Source of the DNA: an uncultured SAR86 cluster bacterium
GTDB taxonomy: Bacteria > Pseudomonadota > Gammaproteobacteria > Magnimaribacterales > Magnimaribacteraceae
Direction: 5' to 3'
NCBI GenBank assembly: GCA_902554355.1
Contig: CACDOC010000010.1
Coordinates: 1-36,323 of the forward strand
DNA length: 36,323 nucleotides
Positions 26,455-34,735 of this stretch are shown here, piece after piece. A program made the position numbers and the translations under genes. Under the pieces are notes generated by a model that saw only the letters and a program-made list of their open reading frames with translations, did no database searches and had not been told where the DNA came from. Numbering within the stretch: the first letter of the stretch is position 1; each line of letters starts with the position of its first letter.

Positions 26455-27198
26455 ATGCAAATTGAAACAGAGGGCGCCACTTTAAATTATGAAATAAGTG
26501 GCGATTCTTCTAATCCTGCTTTGGTGCTTTGGCACGGGGCAGGGTGTACTTTAAGAATGTGGGATACTGCATTAAAGGGCTTAAAAGATAGTTTTTTTTG
26601 CATAGCATTCGATATAAGGGGAGCAGGACAGAGTCAAGTAAACACTAAACTCTCTGATCAATTTACGTTCGAACAATATTCAGAAGACGTTAATCTCATT
26701 CTTAAAGAACTTGATGTTAAGAAACTCCATGTTTGGAGCATGGCGTGGGGCACAAGGGCAGCAATTGCTTATTGTTCATTAAATCCTGAGAAAGTTCTTT
26801 CAGCAGTTTTTAGTGATGCAAGCATAGGCAAGGCTGATGTAACTGCACAAAAGGAAGGGCTTAAAAGGGCTTTATCTATTCAAGATAAGGGGGGAGTGCC
26901 TAGATTTGATCTCCCGTTGGGATGGAATGAGCACCTTGACTCTGATACTGCTCAATTTTCGCTTTCAGCTGCTTCCAAGTTTAATTTATCGGACGTGATA
27001 GAAGGTTTAACGATGCCAATTAGGATTATGACGGGAGACTACGACCCCAACCTTCACTCCAGTAAAAAGATCTTGCAAAGATTGCCTTCTGCAGAATTGA
27101 AAATTTTAGAGGGAGTTGGGCATGGGTCAATATTACAGAGGCCTGATTTGACTGTAGAAAATTTCATCGAATTTCACAACTCTCTTGGGTTATCCTGA
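26455..27198 (+). CDS. Alpha/beta hydrolase with atypical nucleophile elbow
   Basis: This is a 247-aa alpha/beta-hydrolase fold enzyme. The oxyanion turn is LVLWHGAGCTLRMWD, the core FDIRGAGQSQ. The elbow reads HVWSMAWGTR with Ser95, so the usual Gly-x-Ser-x-Gly is Val-x-Ser-x-Ala. The acid is Asp195/197 in MTGDYDPN and the base is His223 in GVGHGS. All triad residues are present, so it is probably active. It resembles the homoserine transacetylase/epoxide hydrolase-like group in size only. It is 9 nt downstream of the VOC gene and 4 nt before the SDR gene. Confidence 0.88.
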   Translation: MQIETEGATLNYEISGDSSNPALVLWHGAGCTLRMWDTALKGLKDSFFCIAFDIRGAGQSQVNTKLSDQFTFEQYSEDVNLILKELDVKKLHVWSMAWGTRAAIAYCSLNPEKVLSAVFSDASIGKADVTAQKEGLKRALSIQDKGGVPRFDLPLGWNEHLDSDTAQFSLSAASKFNLSDVIEGLTMPIRIMTGDYDPNLHSSKKILQRLPSAELKILEGVGHGSILQRPDLTVENFIEFHNSLGLS

Positions 27199-27202
27199 TG
27201 AC

Positions 27203-27925
27203 ATGATAGAAGGAAAAACCATAGTTATTACAGGAGCAGCTAATGGCATAGGCAGGGCATGGGCTGAAATGTTTTTTGCCGACGGAGCAAAAGTAATAGC
27301 TTGTGACAAAGACGAAGAAAAGCTTTTGGAATTAGATAAGCAAGGGGTGACTACTGTCATTGCAGATGTTTCCGACCCAAAAGCAGTTGAAAGTTTTATA
27401 AATCTAGCGGTACAAGAAACCGGAAAACTAGATGCCTTGTTTAACAATGCCGGCATGGGGTTTGGTTATAAATTAGAAGATTCACCTGATGGCAGTTTCG
27501 AACATCATGTTGCTGTGCATCTTTTTGGGGCAGTGCATGGAATGAGGTATGCGATTCCTCACATGAGAAAGCAAGGTTATGGAAGGATTATCAATACAAT
27601 TTCTAGAAACGCAGAAACAGATGTGCCTACCACTTCAGCATACGCTGCAGCTAAGGCTGGAATTTGGTCTGCATCCAGAGTGGCCGCAAAGGAAGTGGCT
27701 GATGCAGATATTTTAATCAATATGCTGATACCGGGACCAACCAACACCCAAATTTGGGGAAGAGAAATGAGTCACTTACAAGACCCTCAGGCAACCTACC
27801 CGACAGCAAAAATGTTAGCTTTGATGGAAACAGGCGGAAAAAGCGGAAAGGTTTTTTGGGATGAAAAAGAATATCCCATGTTTAATCAGGAAAATGAAAT
27901 TTTGAAAGAAAAAAAAGGGCCATAA
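27203..27925 (+). CDS. Short-chain dehydrogenase/reductase (SDR)
   Basis: This is a 240-aa classical SDR. The dinucleotide motif TGAANGIG is at 10-17, the acidic residue after beta-2 (VIACDKD) suggests NAD(H), NNAG is at 81-84, and the triad is Ser134 with Tyr147-x3-Lys151 (YAAAK). The ATG at 27203 gives the normal opening MIEGKTIVITGAANGIG; a TTG at 27185 inside the hydrolase gene would add six residues and is less likely. The substrate is unknown. An intrinsic terminator overlaps the stop codon. Confidence 0.93.
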   Translation: MIEGKTIVITGAANGIGRAWAEMFFADGAKVIACDKDEEKLLELDKQGVTTVIADVSDPKAVESFINLAVQETGKLDALFNNAGMGFGYKLEDSPDGSFEHHVAVHLFGAVHGMRYAIPHMRKQGYGRIINTISRNAETDVPTTSAYAAAKAGIWSASRVAAKEVADADILINMLIPGPTNTQIWGREMSHLQDPQATYPTAKMLALMETGGKSGKVFWDEKEYPMFNQENEILKEKKGP

Positions 27926-27938
27926 GGCCCCTTTTTTT
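27911..27938 (+). terminator. Bidirectional intrinsic terminator
   Basis: GGGCC (27917-27921), loop ATAA, GGCCC (27926-27930) is flanked by an A run before and a T run (27932-27938) after. It overlaps the SDR stop codon and serves on the minus strand for the gene ending at 27950. Confidence 0.85.
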
Positions 27939-27949
27939 AGATTTCAATT

Positions 27950-28558
27950 CTATTTAGGTGCTGAATTCGGTTGATATTCATAATACCCATCAACTGGAAT
28001 CATCAAGTGAACATATGGAGTGCCTTTAAACATCACATACGGAGCTCCGGAAGTAAATTCAGTTGTTTGGCCTTCCATACTTGCTGGATCTTTAGGTAAG
28101 AGCATTAGGTGTGGGCCCGATTCAATAAAATGAATTGGATCCGATCCCTCTCGATCACCCTCAGAGTAAGCCCTAAAGTTATCTACGCCGGTATCTCCGT
28201 GTAGCATCCACATCCAGCCGTCACTATCCATTTCAGGTATAGTTTGATTCATGTAGGCATCTACCCAGGCTAAAGAAGCAGCATCAGCACAAGCAGGGTT
28301 AGCATCATGAGGAGTCTTAAATCCTTTCTCAGGCATTGGATTGAAAGGCAAGCACACCCATCCGTTTGTGCCTTCTCTCAAAACTTCCCCATTGCCGCCT
28401 TTAACTGTTGCGAAATCTCCTATGAAATCAGGTGCAGCTGTCGAGTAAGCCCAGATCTGCCATTTAGCTGACGTATGTGAGCCGTAAGGTTCGGCAGCCA
28501 TCAAACCACCGGTTAGAATAATTCCTAAAAGACTTATTAAACTGTATTTTTTAAACAT
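27950..28558 (-). CDS. Conserved secreted protein
   Basis: This 202-aa protein has a clear signal peptide (MFKKYSLISLLGIILTGGLMAAEP, cleavage near residue 22). The mature part has AYSTAAPDFIGDFATVKGG, VLREGTNGWVCLPFNP, SLAWVDAYMNQT, SGPHLMLLPKDP and APYVMFKGTPYVHLMIPVD. This matches a secreted family of unknown function, common in marine bacteria, that I know only from its sequence pattern. The start is the Met at 28558 with GGGAGA upstream, not the further-upstream in-frame Met that reaches into the divergent gene's leader. It is divergent from the secreted protein at 28623. Confidence 0.85.
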   Translation of the reverse strand: MFKKYSLISLLGIILTGGLMAAEPYGSHTSAKWQIWAYSTAAPDFIGDFATVKGGNGEVLREGTNGWVCLPFNPMPEKGFKTPHDANPACADAASLAWVDAYMNQTIPEMDSDGWMWMLHGDTGVDNFRAYSEGDREGSDPIHFIESGPHLMLLPKDPASMEGQTTEFTSGAPYVMFKGTPYVHLMIPVDGYYEYQPNSAPK

Positions 28559-28622
28559 TTTTATCTCCCATATGTTTATCTTCTTGTTAGTATACCTTTT
28601 CATAAATATTAAGGAGAACATT

Positions 28623-29048
28623 ATGAAATTTTTTAAAATTATTCTTGTTAGCGCGGTGGCTGGATTAATTTCCTTATCCGCTATGGCGCATGACCCTAAG
28701 GGCGAGTCTTTTTCTCTATCAGGAAAAATCTCATCAGTTGAATTGACTGATGAAGGTGGTGTTATAACTGTTTCTGCTGAAGCCGGCAGATATGGAAAGG
28801 TGTTTTTAACTTATAACGTTAAATTGAATCCAGCCCTTCCCAATCAAGGTTACTTTTCTGGACGAGGAGTAGGCTTTAATGACGACGGAAATAGAGAATC
28901 TGGGTCTAGACAAGGCGTATTTAGGAGAGAAGGATCAATTATGAAATTCTATTCTCTAGATGATGTAAGCGATGGAAGACTAAATTACTGTGAAACAGTA
29001 ATCAACCTGAGAACAGAGACTGTAGAAATGACTTTTTATCCTTTTTAA
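28623..29048 (+). CDS. Small secreted protein
   Basis: This 141-aa protein has an N-terminal signal peptide (MKFFKIILVSAVAGLISLSAMA, cleaved before HDPKGE). The mature part is mostly beta-patterned, with FSLSGKISSVELTDEGGVITVSAEAGRYG and YFSGRGVGFNDDGN. No known domain is recognised. AAGGAG 5 nt before the ATG supports the start over an upstream Met at 28572. It is divergent from the other secreted protein, 64 bp away, and closed by a strong terminator. Confidence 0.82.
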   Translation: MKFFKIILVSAVAGLISLSAMAHDPKGESFSLSGKISSVELTDEGGVITVSAEAGRYGKVFLTYNVKLNPALPNQGYFSGRGVGFNDDGNRESGSRQGVFRREGSIMKFYSLDDVSDGRLNYCETVINLRTETVEMTFYPF

Positions 29049-29064
29049 ATTTATAAAATAAACG

Positions 29065-29097
29065 AAAAAAGCCCTTTAAGACCTAAAGGGCTTTTTT
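29065..29097 (+). terminator. Strong intrinsic terminator
   Basis: AAAAAAGCCCTTTA (29065-29078) pairs perfectly with TAAAGGGCTTTTTT (29084-29097) around the loop AGACC. The T run forms the terminator tail, and the A run makes it potentially bidirectional. It isolates the small secreted protein gene from the glycosyltransferase genes. Confidence 0.92.
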
Positions 29098-29147
29098 ATT
29101 TTTAATGAAGCTTATTTCAATTAAACTAGCAAAGTGAGGAGAACATT

Positions 29148-30506
29148 GTGACGGCTTTCAAGAATAATTGGCTCCTGTTAGTCATAATTTTCTTAGGTTT
29201 CTGCTTGCGCTCATTTAATTTAGGATCCATACCTGGTCAAACTTTTGATGAGGTTTTTTACCCCGCCTTTGGTTTAAATTATATTTTAGGTGAGACATTT
29301 TTTTCAGTTCATCCGCCTGCTGGCGCTTATTTAATTAGCTTAAGCATCTATATATATCACCTTTTACCTTGGGCTGAGCCCGCACTTTCTTCAGGTGTAA
29401 ACATATTGGATCTAGATCCCGTGAGCTACAGATGGTTAAACGCGATAGCTGGAACTGCTATTATTTATGTGGCCTACAAGCTCTGCATGGAGCTATTTGG
29501 TAAAAAACATTTAGCTTTACTGGCTGCTTTATTTTTTGCTTTAGACGGCTCTCTGCTAGTTGACTCTCGTTTTGGTCTTATAAACGTATATCTCTCTTTA
29601 TTTGGTCTCTTGTCTGTCCTTTTTCTACTCCACTATTTTAAAGGAAAGGATAATTTAACTTTTCTTTTTATTGGAAGCTTTCTGTTGGGTTTTACCTTTT
29701 CTATAAAATGGAACGGACTAGGGTTTTGGCTAATGAGCTTCCTGTTTGTTTTGTTCATCTTATTTCTCACCAAATACCTAAAAAAAGAACAAAAGAAAGC
29801 ATTGTTGAGTCATGAACAAAAATTTAAAACCAATTTCTTATCTATTTTGTTTCTTCCCTTCGTGGGATATCTAATATTTTGGATTCCTGATTTATTTTTT
29901 AATGGCTCAGATATAGTGGATAGACACTTACAAATGGCCTCTTATCATACGGACAATATCGAACAGAAATCACATCCCTACAGTTCTAGCTGGTTTACTT
30001 GGCCAATTATGCTTAGGCCAATAGCTTATTACTTTTCCTCCCAAGAAGTAATTAATGCCTCAGGAGGAAGCCTAACTGTCTTTAATGCAGTCCATTTATT
30101 TCCCAACCCTGCACTTACACTGCTATCTTCTGTGGCCATTTTTATATTATCTCTTAATTGGGTTAGTTCTCTTTCAAAAGTAATTTCATCGAAGGCATAT
30201 GATTCAGACTTTGTTGCTAGCGCTTTTATTCTTTTAGGCTATTACTCAAATTTTCTTCCTTGGGCGGTGGTTTCGAGATCAGCTTTTATCTATCACTATC
30301 AAGCCTCAGCCTGCTTCAGTTTTATTGCTTTAGCTTATTTACTGTACAAAATTAGTTTAAAAGAAAAAGTTGAATATAAGGTCCTATACGTAGTCTCTAT
30401 GACGTTAATAGGCGCTGCAGCAATCTATTGGCTACCAATACAAATAGGTTTGGATATTCCTGCAGGGCAATTTCAGTCAAGGATGTGGTTAGATTCATGG
30501 ATATAA
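29148..30506 (+). CDS. PMT-type (GT39/GT-C) glycosyltransferase
   Basis: This is a 452-aa multi-pass inner-membrane GT-C enzyme. After the first helix comes FNLGSIPGQTFDEVFYPAFGL with the catalytic-type Asp34-Glu35, and then HPPAGAYLI (55-63), both as in bacterial protein O-mannosyltransferases and ArnT relatives. About ten hydrophobic segments follow, and a large loop (about 260-310) with HLQMASYHTDNIEQKSHPYSS has the HxxMxxYH... and Pro-Tyr-Ser features of PMTs. The GTG start follows GAGGAG. The donor would be a polyprenyl-phosphate sugar, made by the next gene, which it overlaps by 10 nt. The acceptor (protein or lipid) is unknown. Confidence 0.9.
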   Translation: MTAFKNNWLLLVIIFLGFCLRSFNLGSIPGQTFDEVFYPAFGLNYILGETFFSVHPPAGAYLISLSIYIYHLLPWAEPALSSGVNILDLDPVSYRWLNAIAGTAIIYVAYKLCMELFGKKHLALLAALFFALDGSLLVDSRFGLINVYLSLFGLLSVLFLLHYFKGKDNLTFLFIGSFLLGFTFSIKWNGLGFWLMSFLFVLFILFLTKYLKKEQKKALLSHEQKFKTNFLSILFLPFVGYLIFWIPDLFFNGSDIVDRHLQMASYHTDNIEQKSHPYSSSWFTWPIMLRPIAYYFSSQEVINASGGSLTVFNAVHLFPNPALTLLSSVAIFILSLNWVSSLSKVISSKAYDSDFVASAFILLGYYSNFLPWAVVSRSAFIYHYQASACFSFIALAYLLYKISLKEKVEYKVLYVVSMTLIGAAAIYWLPIQIGLDIPAGQFQSRMWLDSWI

Positions 30507-31633
30507 CATCTGAAGAAACTCGCAAATTGTGCACCTGTTTTGTTTTGCCTACTTTTAACGAAGAAGAAAATATTGGGCAGTGCATTGAATCTATTTTTTC
30601 GCATCAAGAGCCTTGTCAAAATCCCATTAATGTCTTGGTGGTAGACGATAATTCTTCTGACAATACCCAGAAGATCGTTATGGATTTAAAGGACAGATTT
30701 CCTGAATTACATTTGATTACAGGAGAAAAAAAAGGACTTGGAGACGCTTACAAGAGAGGTTTTGCCCACTCTCTTGATCATTTGAACCCGGAAGTAATAT
30801 TTCAGATGGATTCGGATGGTCAACACGACCCAGCCCTAGTTCCTAAGTTTCTAGATTTGATAGACCAGGGTAATGATTTAGTTATAGGGTCAAGATTTGT
30901 AGAGGGCGGATCTACGCCTGATTTTTCTTTTAGAAGAAAGCTAATAAGCAAAATTGGTAATCTGTTGGTCAGATATGCGGGTGGCGTGAGGCAAATACAA
31001 GACTGCACTTCTGGATATAGAGCCATCAGGGCAACCTATTTGAGAGATTGTGATTTGGGATTCCTTTCAACAAGAGGTTATTCATTTCAGTCTTCACTTT
31101 TATGTGAACTAGTCTGGAAAGGGGCCAAGGCTGTAGAGTTACCTATAGAATTCACTTCTAGAAAAGGAGGGGATTCAAAGCTTTCCATTAGAGATCAAGT
31201 CGAGTTTATTTTAAATATACCTAAATTGGGCTTTAGAAATGCGGAGGACTTTATCAAGTACTCAGTTGTAGGACTTTCTGGTGTTTTCGTTAACCTTGGA
31301 ATTTACATCGCACTAACAAGAATTTTTGGTCTTTCAGAAGTCATAGCCCCTCTAATATCCATAGAATCTTCATTGTTATCTAACTTCCTTCTAAACAATT
31401 TTTGGACGTTTAAAAAGAGAGAAGTTACTTCGAGCCTATATAAAAGGTTATTACAATTTCATGTTGCAAGTGGAGGCGCGGCCTGCTTGAACTATTTAAC
31501 CTTCTTATTGGCATTTGCTGTTTTAGGCATACATGATATTTTGGCAAATCTTATCGGCATAGCAGTTGCCGCTATCTTGAACTATATAATTAATTCTAAT
31601 TGGACCTGGAGAAAAGAGCATGGAAGTAATTAA
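30497..31633 (+). CDS. Polyprenyl-phosphate sugar synthase: GT2 domain fused to GtrA domain
   Basis: This is a 378-aa two-domain protein. The GT2 domain (about 12-240) is dolichol-phosphate-mannose-synthase-like: VLPTFNEEENI, VVDDNSSDNT (49-57), the DxD region QMDSDGQHDP (103-112) and GSRFVEGG. From about 250 a GtrA domain of four membrane helices follows (FIKYSVVGLSGVFVNLGIYI... NNFWTFKKRE... YIINSNWTW). The DPM-GtrA fusion makes and probably moves polyprenyl-phosphate hexose. I chose the Met at 30497, ten nt inside the preceding gene; an earlier start at 30428 would lie fully within it. It supplies the PMT-type transferase directly upstream. Confidence 0.92.
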   Translation: MDITSEETRKLCTCFVLPTFNEEENIGQCIESIFSHQEPCQNPINVLVVDDNSSDNTQKIVMDLKDRFPELHLITGEKKGLGDAYKRGFAHSLDHLNPEVIFQMDSDGQHDPALVPKFLDLIDQGNDLVIGSRFVEGGSTPDFSFRRKLISKIGNLLVRYAGGVRQIQDCTSGYRAIRATYLRDCDLGFLSTRGYSFQSSLLCELVWKGAKAVELPIEFTSRKGGDSKLSIRDQVEFILNIPKLGFRNAEDFIKYSVVGLSGVFVNLGIYIALTRIFGLSEVIAPLISIESSLLSNFLLNNFWTFKKREVTSSLYKRLLQFHVASGGAACLNYLTFLLAFAVLGIHDILANLIGIAVAAILNYIINSNWTWRKEHGSN

Positions 31634-32345
31634 GAAAACTGTCTCAGCTATACTGTTTTATATACTAGTTTCTTGCTCAGAACCGATTGATATTAGCTTA
31701 AAGGGATTTAATCTAGAGGAAGATGTATTTGATCTGGGAAAAGAGCTTATGTCGGTTGATCATGGTTTGTATTTACTAGAAGAACAGTCTGCAAACCAAA
31801 AAAGGTTATTGATAGGAGTCCATGGCAGAGCAAGCAGGGGATACGAATGGATCTATCCTCTGAAAACTGTGGATGACGCAGAGACTTTGACAACATTTTA
31901 TCGATGGAATGACAGTGGTTGCCCACAACCCTCCTATCAATCACTGAAGTCATCAATTGAATCTATGTTGCAAGTAAATCCGGGCCTAAAAAAGATAGTA
32001 GTCGTAGGCCATAGTTACGGAGCTATATTAACTTCTATGTTTTCATCAGATTGGAATAATGAGGTGCCAGTAACTCTTCACTTAGTGGCAGGACCTTTAG
32101 CAGGCATGCCCGCCCTCAATAAGCTTTGTTCTTATGAGCCGCCATCAGAGATAAATAAAAATGTTGGTTTTTATGAATGGAGAACCATAAAAGAACTTGA
32201 TGGTGCTTTTAAAGATTTAGACTTTGACCCTCAAGTGATTAATCTTCCTGGAAGCAATGTTAGAAGGCTGCCAGAAAACTACAAAGGGAGAAAACTGGGC
32301 CACAATTGGTCTATAAGCTGGGTTGCGGATGAAATTAGTAATTAA
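31620..32345 (+). CDS. Lipoprotein alpha/beta hydrolase-like protein
   Basis: This 241-aa protein opens with a lipoprotein signal, a basic n-region followed by ILFYILVSC with the lipidated Cys19. The mature part is an alpha/beta-hydrolase: RLLIGVHGRASRGYEW, the nucleophile elbow VVGHSYGAIL (Ser132 in GHSYG) and a His near the end (RKLGHNWS). It is anchored in the membrane envelope. It starts 14 nt inside the GT2-GtrA gene, so it is probably translated with the glycosylation pair and may act on envelope material. The actual substrate is unknown. Confidence 0.8.
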   Translation: MEVIKKTVSAILFYILVSCSEPIDISLKGFNLEEDVFDLGKELMSVDHGLYLLEEQSANQKRLLIGVHGRASRGYEWIYPLKTVDDAETLTTFYRWNDSGCPQPSYQSLKSSIESMLQVNPGLKKIVVVGHSYGAILTSMFSSDWNNEVPVTLHLVAGPLAGMPALNKLCSYEPPSEINKNVGFYEWRTIKELDGAFKDLDFDPQVINLPGSNVRRLPENYKGRKLGHNWSISWVADEISN

Positions 32346-32373
32346 TCTTTAAGTTTTATAAGAAAAAATAAAT

Positions 32374-33606
32374 ATGGGCAATACGAACAATTTTTTAAAG
32401 CTAGAATCTTTAAACTACGGCTGGGTGATGGTTCTGGTGGTTTTTGTTTTAAGCGGGCTTGCGTTTGGTTCCATGGCGTCAATATCTGTTTTTTTAAAAC
32501 CTATCTCTGCTGATTTTGGTTGGTCTAGAGGAGCTACTTCTCTAGCTTATACAGTTGCCTCACTAGCTTCTGCCTTGTTTGGAGTCATTTGGGGAGTTGT
32601 GGCCGATAAATACGGTACTCGTTGGTTTGGGTTTGCGGGCGCAACAGCCATGAGCCTTTGTTTATATTTGTTGAGTACTCAGACCTCTTTGTTCCAATTT
32701 TATCTTTTGTATTTTTTATTCGGTGCCCTAGGTGGCGCCTTATTGTTTTCCCCGCTGTACGCAAATGTTGGCTTTTGGTTCCGGGAGAATCCAGGTTTGG
32801 CATTAGGCATAGCTGCTTCTGGTGGAGCAGTAGGTCAAGCGTTTATTCCTCACCTTAGTGGTTACCTTATTGATTCGTCTGGGTGGCAAAGTGCTTACCT
32901 TAACTTAGCTTTAATTTACGCCATTATTGCTTTTCCAATCGCGTTTCTTATCAAAGAATCACCTTGGAGGGAAAGCGCACGTGATCAAATTGAACCAGAG
33001 CCTAGAAGTTTCCCCATTTCAGAAAAAGAAGTTGTTATATGGATAAGTGTGGCTGTAATCTTTTGCTGCATATGTATGTCTGTGCCAATTATGCACTTAG
33101 TGCCACTGCTTACTGACACGAGTTTTTCACTAGAATTTGCCACCAAGGTGCTAATGGTTTTAATGATTTTTGGAGCATTTGGGAGAATATTTGGTGGAAT
33201 TTTAGGAGACTATATCGGGCCCTTACCAGGGTACATCCTAATGTCATTAGGTCAAACAATATCAGTCGTATGGTTTCCTCAGGTCTCTTCTGTGACGGCA
33301 ATATACCTACTGGCAGCATTCTTTGGATTTACTTATTCTGGAGTTATGTCGAGCATCTTAGTTTGTACTAGAGTTATGGTTTCAGCACAATTTGCAGCAA
33401 GAGCAATGAGCATAACTTCGTTTTTTGGTTGGATAGGGATGGGACTCGGAGGGTTTTTAGGGGGTTATTTCTTTGATACAGAAGGAAATTACATTTGGGC
33501 TTATACGTTTGCCGGGATCATGGGCTGTATCAACCTGTTTATACTTTCCCAGTTTTGGTTTCGAATTAAAAGAGAAGAAAAATCTTTGTTAATTCAAGGG
33601 AATTAA
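32374..33606 (+). CDS. MFS transporter, monocarboxylate/oxalate-formate type
   Basis: This 410-aa protein has 12 predicted membrane helices. The opening [37 protein letters not shown] is typical of the OFA/MCT group, in which helix 1 is followed by a phi-x-x-x-x-Pro-x-x-x-x-Phe-Gly-Trp-x-Arg motif. The MFS A-like motif is VADKYGTRW. The central loop after helix 6 (about 195-220) is charged. The substrate is unknown, perhaps a small carboxylate. Just 1 nt separates it from rlmN. Confidence 0.88.
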   Translation: MGNTNNFLKLESLNYGWVMVLVVFVLSGLAFGSMASISVFLKPISADFGWSRGATSLAYTVASLASALFGVIWGVVADKYGTRWFGFAGATAMSLCLYLLSTQTSLFQFYLLYFLFGALGGALLFSPLYANVGFWFRENPGLALGIAASGGAVGQAFIPHLSGYLIDSSGWQSAYLNLALIYAIIAFPIAFLIKESPWRESARDQIEPEPRSFPISEKEVVIWISVAVIFCCICMSVPIMHLVPLLTDTSFSLEFATKVLMVLMIFGAFGRIFGGILGDYIGPLPGYILMSLGQTISVVWFPQVSSVTAIYLLAAFFGFTYSGVMSSILVCTRVMVSAQFAARAMSITSFFGWIGMGLGGFLGGYFFDTEGNYIWAYTFAGIMGCINLFILSQFWFRIKREEKSLLIQGN

Positions 33607-33607
33607 A

Positions 33608-34735
33608 ATGAAAACTGTATTTAATCAAGAATCAGTAAACCTTTTAGGCTTAAACCAAAAGAACTTGGAAGAATTTTTTGTTTCTATTGAAGAAAGGCCT
33701 TTTCGAGCAATCCAAGTAATGAAATGGATACACCAACGAGGTATTTCTGACTTCTCCCAGATGACTGATTTATCGAAAGAATTAAGAGAAAAACTTGAAA
33801 ATAATTGCGTGGTAAAAGCTCCAGAAGTTATTTATGAGAAAACTTCGGAAGATGGGACAAGAAAATGGGTTATTAGCGTGGGCAATAAAGACCTTATAGA
33901 GATGGTGTTGATCCCTGAAAAAAATAGAGCCACTTTATGTGTCTCATCTCAAGTAGGCTGTGCTGTGGATTGCAGTTTTTGTGCTACAGGCAAACAAGGA
34001 TTTTCAAGAAACTTAAATTTAGACGAAATCATCGGCCAAGTTTGGGTAGCAGCCAATTCTTTTGGAGTACCAAGATCGCCAAACGACAGACCCATAACAA
34101 ATGTGGTGATGATGGGTATGGGGGAGCCATTATTAAATTTTGATCCCGTGGTGGATGCTATGAACTTAATGATGGACGATAACGCGTATGGCCTTTCCAA
34201 AAGAAAAGTTACTTTAAGCACTTCCGGAATAGTTCCTAAAATCGATGATTTAGGAAAAGTCACAGATGTAGCTCTTACCATTTCCTTGCACGCTCCCAAC
34301 GATGAGTTGAGGAATAAGTTAGTTCCGATTAATAAGAAGTATCCTATAAAAGACCTAATAGACTCTGTTAAAAGATATGTAGAAGGTTGCTCAGATAAGA
34401 GAGTAACAACCATTGAATATATATTGATCGAAGATATTAATGACAGCTTAGAGCTTGCTGATGAGTTATGTGAGCTGTTAACTCAAATTGATTGTAAGAT
34501 TAATTTGATTCCCTTTAATCCCTTTGCAGAATCAAAATATAAACGACCATCTGGAAATAGAGTAAAACGTTTTCAAAAGCACCTACAAGATAACGGATAC
34601 GTGACGACAATTCGCTCTACCAGGGGTGATGACATTATGGCTGCATGTGGCCAGTTAGTTGGTCAAGTGAACGATAAGACTAGGAAGAAAGAAAGAGCTG
34701 AGAATAAGCTGAAGATAAAAACAAAAACAATTTAG
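33608..34735 (+). CDS. rlmN: Dual-specificity RNA methyltransferase RlmN
   Basis: This radical SAM enzyme makes 2-methyladenosine at A2503 of 23S rRNA and A37 of some tRNAs. The iron-sulfur motif Cys118-x3-Cys122-x2-Cys125 (CAVDCSFC) is followed by [11 protein letters not shown], and [24 protein letters not shown] and [10 protein letters not shown] follow. The catalytic Cys of AACGQL near the C-terminus is present. At 375 aa it is the usual length. It is not beside its common partners ndk and pilF/ispG here, but between an MFS gene and a monooxygenase gene. Confidence 0.97.
   Translation: MKTVFNQESVNLLGLNQKNLEEFFVSIEERPFRAIQVMKWIHQRGISDFSQMTDLSKELREKLENNCVVKAPEVIYEKTSEDGTRKWVISVGNKDLIEMVLIPEKNRATLCVSSQVGCAVDCSFCATGKQGFSRNLNLDEIIGQVWVAANSFGVPRSPNDRPITNVVMMGMGEPLLNFDPVVDAMNLMMDDNAYGLSKRKVTLSTSGIVPKIDDLGKVTDVALTISLHAPNDELRNKLVPINKKYPIKDLIDSVKRYVEGCSDKRVTTIEYILIEDINDSLELADELCELLTQIDCKINLIPFNPFAESKYKRPSGNRVKRFQKHLQDNGYVTTIRSTRGDDIMAACGQLVGQVNDKTRKKERAENKLKIKTKTI

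Noticed and set aside
27185-27202. TTG start for the SDR gene
   Set aside because: It lies within the hydrolase gene without a ribosome binding site; the ATG at 27203 gives the normal SDR N-terminus.
30428-30496. Upstream start for the GT2-GtrA gene
   Set aside because: It would overlap the PMT gene by 79 nt and add a non-family N-terminus.
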